A stretch of 64,000 bases of DNA from an uncultured Collinsella sp. Its GTDB lineage: Bacteria > Actinomycetota > Coriobacteriia > Coriobacteriales > Coriobacteriaceae. The stretch is from NCBI GenBank assembly GCA_959028445.1, contig CAUFRY010000004.1:1-64000 (forward strand), given 5' to 3'. Position 1 is the first letter of the stretch; every line of letters begins with the position of its first letter. Below are positions 27,188 through 35,874 of the stretch, piece by piece. A program made the translations under genes and the position numbers. The notes beneath the pieces were generated by a model. That model was not told where the DNA came from. It saw only the letters and a program-made list of their open reading frames with translations, and did not search any database.

Positions 27188-27787
27188 TTACATTCCCGGA
27201 AAGCCTGTTTGGCGCAGGGCTTCGTAGAGGACGATGGCGGCGCTGTTGGAGAGGTTGAGTGCGCTGATGTGGTAGTCGTCCGGATTGACGAAGTTGCCGC
27301 AGATGTCTTGTTGAAGGATGGCCTCGTGGCCGTCCTCGGTATGCCCCAGCGATTCCTCGTGAGCTTCCCAAGCCTCGGCGTTATCGAGCGAGTCGCAATC
27401 GCGCAGCATCGGGATGCGCTCGCAGCGCGCGGGCGCCGCGGCGAGCAGTGGCTCGGGAATGCCCGAGCTCTCGCTGCCAAAGACCAAGTAGTCGCCATCG
27501 CGGTAGGTACTTTGCGCATAGGTGCGGCGTGCCTTTTTGGTCAGCAGATGCAGGCGACCATCGGCAGGGGAGAGGCCGTTGCGCGCAAGAAAATCCTCCC
27601 AGCCAGCATAGGTCGTCACGTCCAAGTTTTGCCAGTAGCCCAGGCCGGCGCGGCGTACCGTCTTGTCGTCGAGCGAAAAGCCCAACGGCTCCACCAGATG
27701 CAGGCGGGCGCCGGTGACAACGCAGGTACGGCCGATATTGCCCGTATTGGCCGGAATCTCGGGCGCATACAGCACGATGTTGAACAT
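27188..27787 (-). CDS. trmL: tRNA (cytidine/uridine(34)-2-prime-O)-methyltransferase
   Basis: A 199-residue SPOUT-class methyltransferase for wobble base 34 of leucine tRNAs. Typical TrmL motifs are MFNIVLYAPEIPANTGNIGRTC at the N-terminus, YLVFGSESSGIPEPLL as the SAM-binding trefoil knot, and LNLSNSAAIVLYEALRQ at the end. The ATG at 27787 has AAGGAG directly upstream. The frame continues to 28006, but those residues are non-homologous and cross a repeat hairpin. Confidence 0.93.
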   Translation of the reverse strand: MFNIVLYAPEIPANTGNIGRTCVVTGARLHLVEPLGFSLDDKTVRRAGLGYWQNLDVTTYAGWEDFLARNGLSPADGRLHLLTKKARRTYAQSTYRDGDYLVFGSESSGIPEPLLAAAPARCERIPMLRDCDSLDNAEAWEAHEESLGHTEDGHEAILQQDICGNFVNPDDYHISALNLSNSAAIVLYEALRQTGFPGM

Positions 27788-27810
27788 GAATCTCCTTGGC
27801 TCAGAACGAA

Positions 27811-27849
27811 AAACCACCACGAAGGGGACAGGCACCTTCGTGGTGGTTT
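27811..27849. repeat. GGGGACAGG hairpin
   Basis: AAACCACCACGAAGG (27811-27825) pairs with CCTTCGTGGTGGTTT (27835-27849) around a GGACAGGCA loop. It sits between the CobW and trmL genes, which share the same strand. It may also end CobW transcription. Confidence 0.82.
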
Positions 27850-27888
27850 GGCGGTTACATAGGCGGAAAAATGCCCGCTTGGATAAAC

Positions 27889-29019
27889 CTAGGCGCGGTG
27901 CCAGTCGGTCAGGCAGGCATCGAGGGAGGCGATGAGCGCATCCTTGTCCATGTGACGGCCGATGATGCACAGGCTCGTCATGCGGTCGCCCGTCTCGTCG
28001 TCCCAAATCTGCATGATCTCGGGGTTCTCGTCGATGATCTTCTGCTTCTCGCCCTCGGGCGCCGAATCGACAAACAGGCCGTTCTCCATCAGGCGCATCT
28101 GGTGGCCGGCCTGCTCAAACATGTAGCACATGTCCGGATCGCCGGTCTGCCACAGCGGACCCTTGACGCGGATGACCTCGTCGGGCCACTCCTGCTCAAC
28201 AAAATTGGTGAACTTCTGCAGGTCAAACGGCTTGCGGCGCGAGTACACAAAGGTCTCGATGTCGTACTCGAGCACCTCGGGGTCGTCGTGCTCCTCGGGA
28301 TGCTCCATGGCCTCGATCCAGGCGGCGGAGTTGTAGGCGCGCATAAAGTCGAAGCGGTCGGTGTCGAGCAGCTCCTCCATGGGGACCTCGCCGTTTTGGG
28401 CCTCGACGATCACGGCGTCCTTCTGCAGGCTGCGCACGATGGCCTTGAGCTCGGCGATCTGCTCGGGCGTCACGGTATCGGTCTTGTTGAGGATCAGCGT
28501 GGAGCAGAATTCGATCTGCTGGATGAGCAGGCTTTCGATGTCGTCCTCGTCGATATCCTCGGCCAGCAGGTCGCGACCGCCGTTGAACTCGTCGTACATG
28601 CGGGCGCAGTCGACCACGGCCACGATGTTGTCGAGCGCGAGCTTGGGCTCGCCGCCCACCTTGGCCTCGTCGCAGAAGCTCGAGATGGTGTAGGCGATGG
28701 GGATAGGCTCGCAAATGCCCGATGCCTCGATGATGATGTAGTCGAAGTTGCCCGAATCGGCGATGCCCTGCAGCTGGTTGGCCAGGTCATCCGAAAGCGT
28801 GCAGCAGATGCAGCCGTTGGTGAGCGGGATGAGGTCATCGGTCTCGGAAAGGCCGCCGTCGGCGATAAGGCTGGCGTCGACGTTGATCTCGCCGATATCG
28901 TTGACGATCACGGCGGCGCGGATGCCGCCGTCGTTAGCGAGGATGTGGTTGAGCAGCGTGGTCTTGCCGGCACCGAGGTATCCGGTAAGCATGATGATCT
29001 TCACGGGTTTGTTGGGCAT
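27889..29019 (-). CDS. CobW/G3E family GTP-binding metallochaperone
   Basis: A 376-residue G3E GTPase. G1 is GYLGAGKTTLLNHIL, the metal-binding motif is GCICCTLSDDL, Walker B-type is the IIIEASGICEP region and the base-specific motif is LILNKTDTV. The C-terminal CobW_C domain starts around residue 250. This group (ZNG1, YeiR, YciC) hands zinc or a related metal to client enzymes. The acidic stretches DEDDIESLL and MEHPEEHDDPE may also bind metal. The ATG at 29019 is preceded by AGGAGGG. No zinc-uptake genes are next to it, so the client is not evident. Confidence 0.88.
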   Translation of the reverse strand: MPNKPVKIIMLTGYLGAGKTTLLNHILANDGGIRAAVIVNDIGEINVDASLIADGGLSETDDLIPLTNGCICCTLSDDLANQLQGIADSGNFDYIIIEASGICEPIPIAYTISSFCDEAKVGGEPKLALDNIVAVVDCARMYDEFNGGRDLLAEDIDEDDIESLLIQQIEFCSTLILNKTDTVTPEQIAELKAIVRSLQKDAVIVEAQNGEVPMEELLDTDRFDFMRAYNSAAWIEAMEHPEEHDDPEVLEYDIETFVYSRRKPFDLQKFTNFVEQEWPDEVIRVKGPLWQTGDPDMCYMFEQAGHQMRLMENGLFVDSAPEGEKQKIIDENPEIMQIWDDETGDRMTSLCIIGRHMDKDALIASLDACLTDWHRA

Positions 29020-29105
29020 GTGCCCTCCTTTGTTAGACATGGCTTACAGTTGAATCTTATGCCAAACGCCTGCTCTTATACCCACGCGTCGGCAAATAAC
29101 ACAAG

Positions 29106-29447
29106 CTACTCCCAGGCTCCCCATACATCGGGGCAATAACCGACGGTGGCCTTTTTGCCGTTGCGCACAATGGGCTCGGCTAGAACCTGCTGGTTCTCGA
29201 GCAGCTTGTCGAAGCGCTGACTAGGGGTGAGGTGCTGGATGAGTGCGAGCGTTTCCTCGTCCTTGGCTTTGGGGTTGAGCAGCTTGTCGATGCCGCCGAC
29301 CGCCTGCATCACGCTCGTGAGCTCGCCTTTGCTCATCTCCTTTTCCTTAAGGTCGATAAACTGCACCTTAATGCGGCGCTCCTTAAAATAACGCTGCGCC
29401 TTCTTGGTATCGAACGACTTCTTAGTCCCGAAGATTTGAATATTCAT
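29106..29447 (-). CDS. ArsC/Spx-fold protein lacking the active-site cysteine
   Basis: A 113-residue thioredoxin-like ArsC-family protein. The start MNIQIFGTKKSFDTKKAQRYF aligns with the family motif CDTxKKA, but the position of the catalytic Cys is Phe. The only cysteine is near the C-terminus (GYCPDVW). Arsenate reduction is therefore unlikely; a Spx-like or structural role is possible. EPIVRNGKKATVGYCPDVW matches the C-terminal strand of the family. It is 12 bases downstream of a flavoprotein gene and likely co-transcribed with it. Confidence 0.8.
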   Translation of the reverse strand: MNIQIFGTKKSFDTKKAQRYFKERRIKVQFIDLKEKEMSKGELTSVMQAVGGIDKLLNPKAKDEETLALIQHLTPSQRFDKLLENQQVLAEPIVRNGKKATVGYCPDVWGAWE

Positions 29448-29459
29448 GGCCCCGCCGCT

Positions 29460-30086
29460 CTATCGAATGAAGTTGGTCGTTGCGCGATCGGCTTCGGGCG
29501 CGTTGATACCGGCGGCCTGACCTGCCTCGATGCAGCGCAGGAGCCAGGCCATGTTCTTGCCGATGTTTCGCATGGTGGCAAGGCCCTCGGCGTCCCCATC
29601 GGCGTCGCCGGGCACGCGGCCAAACACGTTGTTCCAGTAGGTGGAAGCAACCACGGGCATTTGCTTAATGGTGAAGTACTTGTTGAGCACATCGAAGGTG
29701 GTCGACGTACCGCCGCGACGGGCGACGGCGACTGCGGCGCCGGGTTTGTGCTCAAAGGCATGCCCGCCTGCATAGAAGGCGCGATCGAGGGCCGAAAGGA
29801 TGCGGCCGCTGGGGTGCGCGTAGTAGACGGGCGAGCCAAAGACAAAGCCATCTGCCTGCTCGGCGGCAGCGACGAGCTCGTTCACCACGTCGTCGTCAAA
29901 GGTGCAGCGACCGCCAAGTTTGCCACACTGGCCGCAACCGATGCAATCGCGAATGGGCTTGGCGTCCAGCTGAAACACCTCGGTATCAATGCCTTCCGCA
30001 TTAAGTTGCTCTGCGACCTCGGCGAGCGCGCGGGCGGTGTTGCCGTTTGCCTTGGGGCTGCCATTGACCAAAAGAACCTTCATCAC
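29460..30086 (-). CDS. Flavodoxin-fold NAD(P)H-dependent oxidoreductase
   Basis: A 208-residue FMN protein of the NADPH-dependent FMN reductase / iron-sulfur flavoprotein group. The N-terminal VLLVNGSPKANGNTARAL is the FMN phosphate loop. CIGCGQCGKLGGRC is a compact cysteine motif as in iron-sulfur flavoproteins, and FGSPVYYAHPSGRILSALDR binds the flavin ring. It may handle quinones or disulfides. The partner gene downstream is ArsC-like. Confidence 0.87.
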   Translation of the reverse strand: MMKVLLVNGSPKANGNTARALAEVAEQLNAEGIDTEVFQLDAKPIRDCIGCGQCGKLGGRCTFDDDVVNELVAAAEQADGFVFGSPVYYAHPSGRILSALDRAFYAGGHAFEHKPGAAVAVARRGGTSTTFDVLNKYFTIKQMPVVASTYWNNVFGRVPGDADGDAEGLATMRNIGKNMAWLLRCIEAGQAAGINAPEADRATTNFIR

Positions 30087-30145
30087 AAACTCCCTCTGCT
30101 GTCGGTGACTTCTGCGGAGGATTATCGCACGAGAGGGTAGATGGC

Positions 30146-30190
30146 GTGGGGCGCGATGTGAAACGGCTCGTGTTTCACATCGCGCCCCAC
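30146..30190. repeat. Perfect 19-bp inverted repeat
   Basis: GTGGGGCGCGATGTGAAAC (30146-30164) and its complement at 30172-30190 enclose GGCTCGT. It lies between the flavoprotein start and the GGDEF gene stop, both on the minus strand. It has no T run, so it is either a terminator variant or a repeat element. Confidence 0.75.
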
Positions 30191-30194
30191 AACG

Positions 30195-31724
30195 CTAGTC
30201 CAGCTTGGTGCCCGGTACTTGTGGTGCCTCTTTAAGCAACGCTTTGAGCTCGTTCAAAATGGAAACGGGCTGTCGATCGACAGCGTCCAGATGGAGCGTG
30301 GCCACACGAATGGGCGGCTGATATTCAAGCGGGCCGATGAGCACGGGAGAACCCAGGAACCGCTCGATTTCTTCTGCGATCGCGTCGGTCTCTTCGGGAT
30401 CAAAGTCGTCGAAAAGCGCCGCGAACGTCGGCCCCGTCGAGCGGAACAGGCGGCCCTTGCCGCGCGAGCATTCCATGAGGCAGGCGGCGCTTTCTGCCAA
30501 AACGCGGTCGCCCGCATCAAAGCCAAAGCGGGCATTGACCTGAGCGATATCGTCGATTTTAATGGCGATCAAACCGGCCCTGCGCGCCACGCGGCGCATT
30601 TCGCCAATGGCGTTGACCAGGGCGTGAATATCGCCCAGACCGGTCACGGAATCGGTCGTATCCGCTAGGCTTCGGTTGATGATAATGCCCACGTACATGT
30701 TAGGCTCGGTATCGGTGCCGTCCAAGCGGTAGCCCGTGCAGTCGCAAAGTGCGTACGCTCCGGTGGCATCCATCACGCGGTACTGCATGTAGTGGAAGTG
30801 CCACGTGCCGTTTATCACCATGTCGAGCTCGGCGCGTACGTTGTCGCGGTCCTCGGGGTGGACGCGGGCAAGCCACATATCGACCGAGTTAAAAGGGTGC
30901 TGGGAAGGCAGGTCAAAATCGCGCACGGCGTTAACCGACCATTGCGATTCTCCAGTATCGAGGTTAAGGATGAACGGATAGCGCGTCTCTGAGCTCATGG
31001 AGATCGCTTGGAACACCCGGTCGTTGCAGGGAAGCTGATCGACGATTGGGCGTTGCGGCACGTCATTGTCTTTCGGTTGCTGCACACGATGCATAAGCTT
31101 ATAGCGATACATCTTGCGATCGGCATCCATCGTCATCTGGCGACGCGTGTCGCCGGCAAGCGGATCGACGCGCGAGCAGCCAAAGCTAAAGCTGGCGATC
31201 ATGGGCGCCTTGCCACCTGAGCTCGCCTCGATCAGCCCGGCACGTACCTGCTCCAAGCGCTGCTCGAGTTCAGTCTCGTTTTCGGAGAGCGAGATAAGCA
31301 CAAACTCGTCTCCACCGATACGGAACAGCATCTCATCGTGCTCCATGGTTTCGGAGAGCGTGCGGCAGATGCTCAGAATATAGCGATTGCCTTCGGCGTG
31401 GCCAAACCTATCATTACAATGCTTGAGATGGTCGATATCAATATAGGCGCAGGTGAAGGGGTCGCCTTTGCGCCAGAGCTGCTCGACGTGACGGTCGAGT
31501 CCGCCGCGGTTGCCCAAGTTGGTGAGCGAATCGATATAGGCGTTGCACTCAAGCAGCTGGCGCTCTTGTTGCAGGATGGCATGCGTCTTTTGCAGTTGCT
31601 CACCAACGGCGCGTAGCTCAGCAGGCAGCGCGGCAACATCGAGTTCGGCGGTCGAGATGCCATTCGCAAGTCGTTGGAGATAGGCAATAATCAATTGCTC
31701 ACCCAGGCGATATGACTTGTTCAT
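30195..31724 (-). CDS. Diguanylate cyclase with GGDEF, PAS-like and degenerate GGDEF domains
   Basis: A 509-residue signalling protein. After an N-terminal helical stretch, an intact GGDEF domain covers about residues 75-240: DSLTNLGNRGGLDRH, the substrate-binding AYIDIDHLKHCNDRFGH and the catalytic RIGGDEF. A PAS-like domain lies around 255-355 (SQWSVNAVRDFDLP, then VHPEDRDNV). The last domain is GGDEF-like but has lost the motif (TGLGDIHALVNAI, then RSTGPTFAALF). No RxxD inhibitory site is visible before GGDEF. The ATG at 31724 has AAGGAGG upstream. It is a paralogue of the first half of the neighbouring GGDEF-EAL gene. Confidence 0.87.
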   Translation of the reverse strand: MNKSYRLGEQLIIAYLQRLANGISTAELDVAALPAELRAVGEQLQKTHAILQQERQLLECNAYIDSLTNLGNRGGLDRHVEQLWRKGDPFTCAYIDIDHLKHCNDRFGHAEGNRYILSICRTLSETMEHDEMLFRIGGDEFVLISLSENETELEQRLEQVRAGLIEASSGGKAPMIASFSFGCSRVDPLAGDTRRQMTMDADRKMYRYKLMHRVQQPKDNDVPQRPIVDQLPCNDRVFQAISMSSETRYPFILNLDTGESQWSVNAVRDFDLPSQHPFNSVDMWLARVHPEDRDNVRAELDMVINGTWHFHYMQYRVMDATGAYALCDCTGYRLDGTDTEPNMYVGIIINRSLADTTDSVTGLGDIHALVNAIGEMRRVARRAGLIAIKIDDIAQVNARFGFDAGDRVLAESAACLMECSRGKGRLFRSTGPTFAALFDDFDPEETDAIAEEIERFLGSPVLIGPLEYQPPIRVATLHLDAVDRQPVSILNELKALLKEAPQVPGTKLD

Positions 31725-31762
31725 GATGGATAACCTCCTTGGGCGGAACAATGGTTTGTATC

Positions 31763-31793
31763 ATATCCCCAATTCGGTTTGAATTGGGGATAT
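31763..31793. terminator. Hairpin between the two GGDEF genes
   Basis: ATATCCCCAATTC and GAATTGGGGATAT form a 13-base perfect stem around GGTTT. It is downstream of the GGDEF-EAL gene and before the GGDEF gene on the same strand. No T run is present, so its role as a terminator is uncertain. Confidence 0.45.
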
Positions 31794-31851
31794 AAGTCAG
31801 CTAATGGAGGCAAATTCCCCCTTCGGCGGTGGCGTTTTGCGCGCGAGCGTA

Positions 31852-34569
31852 TCAGTTGTTATTGCCACCATCGAGCAATGCCTCAAAATCCTTCGCCGGC
31901 ATGGGGCGGTAGTAGAAGAAGCCCTGAGCGTAGCGGGCGCCCATTTGTCGTAGCATGTTCGCCTGTTCATTTGTCTCGACGCCTTCGACTTCGACGGGCA
32001 GATGGAGCGACTGCGCCATTTCGAGCATCGATGAAATGATTTGCGTGCTGCGGCCTTGATCGCGATCGGTGGGTACAAAGGCGCGGTCGAGCTTGATGAC
32101 GTCGACGTTGACGTTCTTGAGCATCGCGAGCGTGGACTGACCGGTGCCAAAATCGTCCATATAGGTCGAGAAGCCGCGGGTGTGCAGGTCGGCCGTCAGT
32201 TTGTCCACGGCCTCGGACTCTCCCGTATAAGCCGTCTCGGTGATCTCGATACGCATGAGCTCGGGCGGTAGGTTGTATTGGGCGGCGAGCGCCCCCATAT
32301 GCTCGGCAACGTCGCAGGCAAGGATATCCACGCGCGACACATTAAGCGAAACCGGAACCACACGAAGCCCTCGATCGATGCGCTCGCGCAGCCACGAGGC
32401 GACACCCTGCCAAATGTACTTGTCGAGCGTCACCACAAAGCCGCTTTCCTCGAGTGCGGGGATAAACGTTGCGGGCGAAATGAGAGAGCCGTCCTTGTCA
32501 ATCCAGCGGGTGAGTGCTTCGGCGCCAATAATCTCACCGGTTTCCATATCGACCTGGGGCTGCAAGTGGTAGGTAATACGACCATCTGAGAGCGCGTACT
32601 GGAATTCGGTCAGCGTGCGGTGGAACGCGACTTCGCGCTCGTACTCCGCGGGGCAGAAAATGGCAATGCGCTCCTTAAAGTCGTTTTTTGCGCGCCGATT
32701 GGTAAACATGGCCTTTGCCTGCGCATCGATGGTGATCTCCTCATTGGAGTCGATGGGGTAAACGCCCATGGACGGCCAAAAACCTACGCCGTCGTTGTGC
32801 TTGGCTACAGCCTCGCGCACGCGCGCATAGACACGGTGAACGAAATCGTGCTCAAAGGGTATGAGCAGACAAAAGTCGTCTTGTCCCCAGTATCCCGCGA
32901 CACCCATGTTGGCGTTCTCGATATCCTTGAGCACCGTGCCCACATCGGCAAGCATACGGTCGCCTTCGGCCTGTCCATACCATTCGTTAAATAGGCGCAT
33001 GTGGCCCATGTCGACGGTGGCGATACACCAAGCGCCGTCGCGCCTTGCCTTGATGAAGGCATTGGCACGGCGCATAAACTCGCTGGGTCGGTAGAGACCG
33101 GTGAGCATGTCGAGGTGCTCGGCGACGGCGCCTTTGCGTTCCATCTCGGGTATGGGCAGACTGTCGTTGGGAACAAGTCCGCCGGCCGTACGAAGGCGAC
33201 GATCGAGTTCGCCCAAAACAGTCGATGCTTGGGAGTCCAGGCGTTCGTAAAAGGTCGGGACGACAAGACAGACGGGAGCAATGGTGTCGCCTGCGATTTG
33301 CACAGGAGCGAAAACGGCCTCTTTAAGGTGGCGGGTCAGTTGCTCGAATGCCTCGTGGTCCAGGTCATTGCTGAGCACGACGAACTGGACGCTACGTGAA
33401 CGGTAGACCCTGCTCCTGCCGCGGGTGATCGACAGCATGCGGCCTGCGTATTCGGCGAGCATGTTGTCGACAGCCTCGGCTCCGTAGAGCTCGTTGAGCT
33501 TTGTCGTGCCACGAACGCGCACCGCTATAAGGCCCGTCTCGCAACGGTCGCAACGACAGGCGTCGATGGCATTGACCAACATGCGCTGGGTTCCGAGGCC
33601 TGTCGCGGCGTCGACGGTTTCGGCAAGTGAGTGGTTGACGAGCTCGCCGACATAGAGCGAGGGGACATTTTCGTCGCCGTCGATGCGAAACCCGCGAGCA
33701 CGGCAGAGGACGTAGTCGCCGACGGCATTGCGCACACGATACTGCATGACGCGACGGTGCTTGGTGCCGTTATAGACCTGGTCGATGTCGTTGATGTAGG
33801 CCTCAAGGTCATCGGGATGCACGCGCGTTTTCCAGTAATCGCGACAGTTGTCTATGTGCTCCGAGGGAAGGCCAAGATCGCGCAAGGCGCCTTGTGACCA
33901 AAGGGTGCGATGTTTGTCCAAGTTCTCGATAAAGAAATAGCGGCCCTCGTTGAGCATCGAAAAGGCGTCGAAAATGCGATCGCTTATTTCGAAGTCGTCG
34001 GCGTGGACTTGCGTGATATTGCGTCGATCAAGGTGCATGGCATGACGTAGCTTGTAGTCGTACATGCGATGGTCGGCATCGAGCGTCATGCGATTGGGGG
34101 CTTCGCCCAGGGCGGGGTCGGCATACGACACTCCATAGCTAAACGAGCGGGGCATCTCGGAATCGTTGTTTTTGAGCAGGACCGTTCGGCAGTGTTCCAG
34201 ACGTTCAGCGAGGTCGTCCTCGGTCGCAATCGTAGATAGGATGGCAAACTCGTCGCCGCCTATGCGAAACGCCGCTTCGTCCACTTTCATATACAGCTTG
34301 AGATAGAGGCTTACCTGCAAAATATAGCGGTTGCCCTCGTCATGGCCAAAGACGTCGTTGCAGTGCTTGAGATTGTCGATATCGATGTACGCCATGGTAA
34401 CGGGGGTGTCCTGCTCCCAGAGCTCCTCGAGGGAACGGGCAAAGCCGCCGCGGTTGCCAAGTCCGGTAAGCTGGTCGGTAAAGGCGGTCCTAATCAGATC
34501 ATCCTGACGATCGAGAAGGTCGCGAACGGTCTTTTCGAGCGTTTCGGTGTAATTGCTGACAGTATCCAT
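31852..34569 (-). CDS. Cyclic di-GMP enzyme: GGDEF, PAS-like, two degenerate GGDEF, EAL
   Basis: A 905-residue protein. The first GGDEF (about 25-185) is intact, with FTDQLTGLGNRGG, YIDIDNLKHCNDVFGH and RIGGDEF. A PAS-like segment follows (TLWSQGALRDLGLP, then VHPDDLEAY). A GGDEF-like region lacks the motif (RSRSVQFVVLS), and a third reads WGQDDF. The C-terminal EAL phosphodiesterase domain (about 655-900) keeps GAEALTRW, EITETAY, DDFGTGQS and VEGVET, so cyclic di-GMP hydrolysis is plausible. Both synthesis and breakdown could occur in one chain. It shares its N-terminal half with the adjacent 30195-31724 gene, suggesting duplication. Confidence 0.88.
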   Translation of the reverse strand: MDTVSNYTETLEKTVRDLLDRQDDLIRTAFTDQLTGLGNRGGFARSLEELWEQDTPVTMAYIDIDNLKHCNDVFGHDEGNRYILQVSLYLKLYMKVDEAAFRIGGDEFAILSTIATEDDLAERLEHCRTVLLKNNDSEMPRSFSYGVSYADPALGEAPNRMTLDADHRMYDYKLRHAMHLDRRNITQVHADDFEISDRIFDAFSMLNEGRYFFIENLDKHRTLWSQGALRDLGLPSEHIDNCRDYWKTRVHPDDLEAYINDIDQVYNGTKHRRVMQYRVRNAVGDYVLCRARGFRIDGDENVPSLYVGELVNHSLAETVDAATGLGTQRMLVNAIDACRCDRCETGLIAVRVRGTTKLNELYGAEAVDNMLAEYAGRMLSITRGRSRVYRSRSVQFVVLSNDLDHEAFEQLTRHLKEAVFAPVQIAGDTIAPVCLVVPTFYERLDSQASTVLGELDRRLRTAGGLVPNDSLPIPEMERKGAVAEHLDMLTGLYRPSEFMRRANAFIKARRDGAWCIATVDMGHMRLFNEWYGQAEGDRMLADVGTVLKDIENANMGVAGYWGQDDFCLLIPFEHDFVHRVYARVREAVAKHNDGVGFWPSMGVYPIDSNEEITIDAQAKAMFTNRRAKNDFKERIAIFCPAEYEREVAFHRTLTEFQYALSDGRITYHLQPQVDMETGEIIGAEALTRWIDKDGSLISPATFIPALEESGFVVTLDKYIWQGVASWLRERIDRGLRVVPVSLNVSRVDILACDVAEHMGALAAQYNLPPELMRIEITETAYTGESEAVDKLTADLHTRGFSTYMDDFGTGQSTLAMLKNVNVDVIKLDRAFVPTDRDQGRSTQIISSMLEMAQSLHLPVEVEGVETNEQANMLRQMGARYAQGFFYYRPMPAKDFEALLDGGNNN

Positions 34570-34892
34570 GTCGTAAGCGGCTTTCTGAGGTCGGGCGGAT
34601 TGCGTCGGGCGAGCTCGTTGTGCACACGCGTTGTTGTTCGGCGCTTTGCGTGTATCCAGGCCCCGCCTTGCGGCGTTGTTGGGTTACTTTACCGGCTAAT
34701 AGTTCGCTGTTGATAACTACTGCGTAGTATAAACAACAGCACACAATTATATATGGGTGCACATGCTGTGGGCGGCCATTATTCGACAAACGGCAGCGCG
34801 ACGATGCGATGTCCGATAAAAATGCGACTGAGGCGATATATGTTGACGGGTATACTTGTCCCGGTTTTAAACGCAGGAACGGAGATGGTCGC
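34570..34892. other. Intergenic region between divergent GGDEF-EAL and patatin genes
   Basis: Some 320 bases without a supported gene. The central part (about 34690-34760) is A+T-rich and must hold the divergent promoters. An imperfect dyad around ACTACTGCGTAGT (34716-34728), flanked by GCTGTTG and CAACAGC, is a possible operator. The patatin frame extends to 34809, but the upstream codons lack a ribosome site. Confidence 0.5.
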
Positions 34893-35762
34893 ATGGCACA
34901 GCCGGATACGACGCGCACGGTGGGGCTCGCGCTCGAGGGAGGCGGCTACCGCGGTATGTATACGGCGGGCGTGCTCGACGTATGGATGGAGCACGGCTTA
35001 ACTTGCGACCATATGGTGGGTGTCTCGGCGGGCGCGGCGTTTGGCTACAACTTTAAATCGCGCCAGATCGGCCGCGCCATTCGCTACAACAAGGCCTATT
35101 GTGCCGACAAGCGCTATGCAAGCGTGACCAGCTGGCTGCGAACCGGCGATATGTTCAATGCCGATTTTGCCTATCACGAGGTGCCCATCGAGCGCGATCC
35201 CATCGACCTGGAGACATATAGCGCCTGCCCCATGCGGTTTACGTGCGTGTGTACCGATATCGAGACGGGCAAGGCCGTCTACCACGACCTGCCCTATGGC
35301 GACGAGAGGGATATCGAGTGGATCCGGGCATCGTCGGCGATTCCTGTGGCGACGCGTCCCGTTGCCATTGAGGGCCGTAAGTACCTGGATGGTGGCGTGG
35401 CCGATTCTATTCCCAGCGCATGGCTGTTTGCACAGGGGTATGACCGCAATATCGTGGTACTCACGCAGCCGGCGGGCTTTGTGAAGCAGCCCAACAGCGT
35501 GATGCCGATGCTGCGGCGCGTGTTCCGTCACTACCCGGAGTTTGTCGCAGCGCTTGAGCATCGGCATGAGGTTTACAATGCCACGCTCGATGACCTGGCA
35601 CGTCGTGAGGCCGCCGGCGATATCTTTGTGGTGCGTCCGAGCGAATCGGTGAAGGTGCCGTCGCTATGCCGCGAGCCCGATGAGCTCGAGCGCATCTATC
35701 AGATCGGCCGCCACGATGCAGAGGTGACCTTACCGGCGTTGGAAGCGTACCTGGCGGGGTAG
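34893..35762 (+). CDS. Patatin-like phospholipase
   Basis: A 289-residue lipid acyl hydrolase of the bacterial patatin family (YjjU/RssA-like). The oxyanion loop is GGGYRGMYTAGVLDVW, the nucleophile elbow GVSAGAAFG (GxSxG) and the catalytic aspartate is in YLDGGVADSIP (DGG). The dyad is therefore complete. The ATG at 34893 is used because GGAG precedes it. No signal peptide is present, so it acts in the cytosol or on the inner membrane face. The gene is followed by a strong hairpin. Confidence 0.9.
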   Translation: MAQPDTTRTVGLALEGGGYRGMYTAGVLDVWMEHGLTCDHMVGVSAGAAFGYNFKSRQIGRAIRYNKAYCADKRYASVTSWLRTGDMFNADFAYHEVPIERDPIDLETYSACPMRFTCVCTDIETGKAVYHDLPYGDERDIEWIRASSAIPVATRPVAIEGRKYLDGGVADSIPSAWLFAQGYDRNIVVLTQPAGFVKQPNSVMPMLRRVFRHYPEFVAALEHRHEVYNATLDDLARREAAGDIFVVRPSESVKVPSLCREPDELERIYQIGRHDAEVTLPALEAYLAG

Positions 35763-35783
35763 AGCAAGCTGCCGTGGCCTCGG

Positions 35784-35831
35784 CGGAAAGCGCGTCCCAG
35801 AATGGACGTCCAAACTGGGATGCGCTTTCCG
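35784..35831. terminator. Long hairpin between patatin and thiE genes
   Basis: CGGAAAGCGCGTCCCAG pairs with CTGGGATGCGCTTTCCG (one mismatch) around a 14-base loop. It lies between convergent genes. It lacks a long T run and has a GTCCCAG motif like other repeats here. Confidence 0.6.
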
Positions 35832-35874
35832 TTATTGAAGATATGAGGCCGCGGAGCAACTGCTCGGCCTAGAC

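Noticed and set aside
27788..28006. N-terminal extension of trmL
   Set aside because: It crosses a hairpin element and the end of the CobW gene. The TrmL motif begins at the ATG at 27787, which has AAGGAG.
27796..29139. 447-codon open frame antisense to the CobW gene
   Set aside because: Val/Leu/His-rich shadow of the GTPase; no ribosome site.
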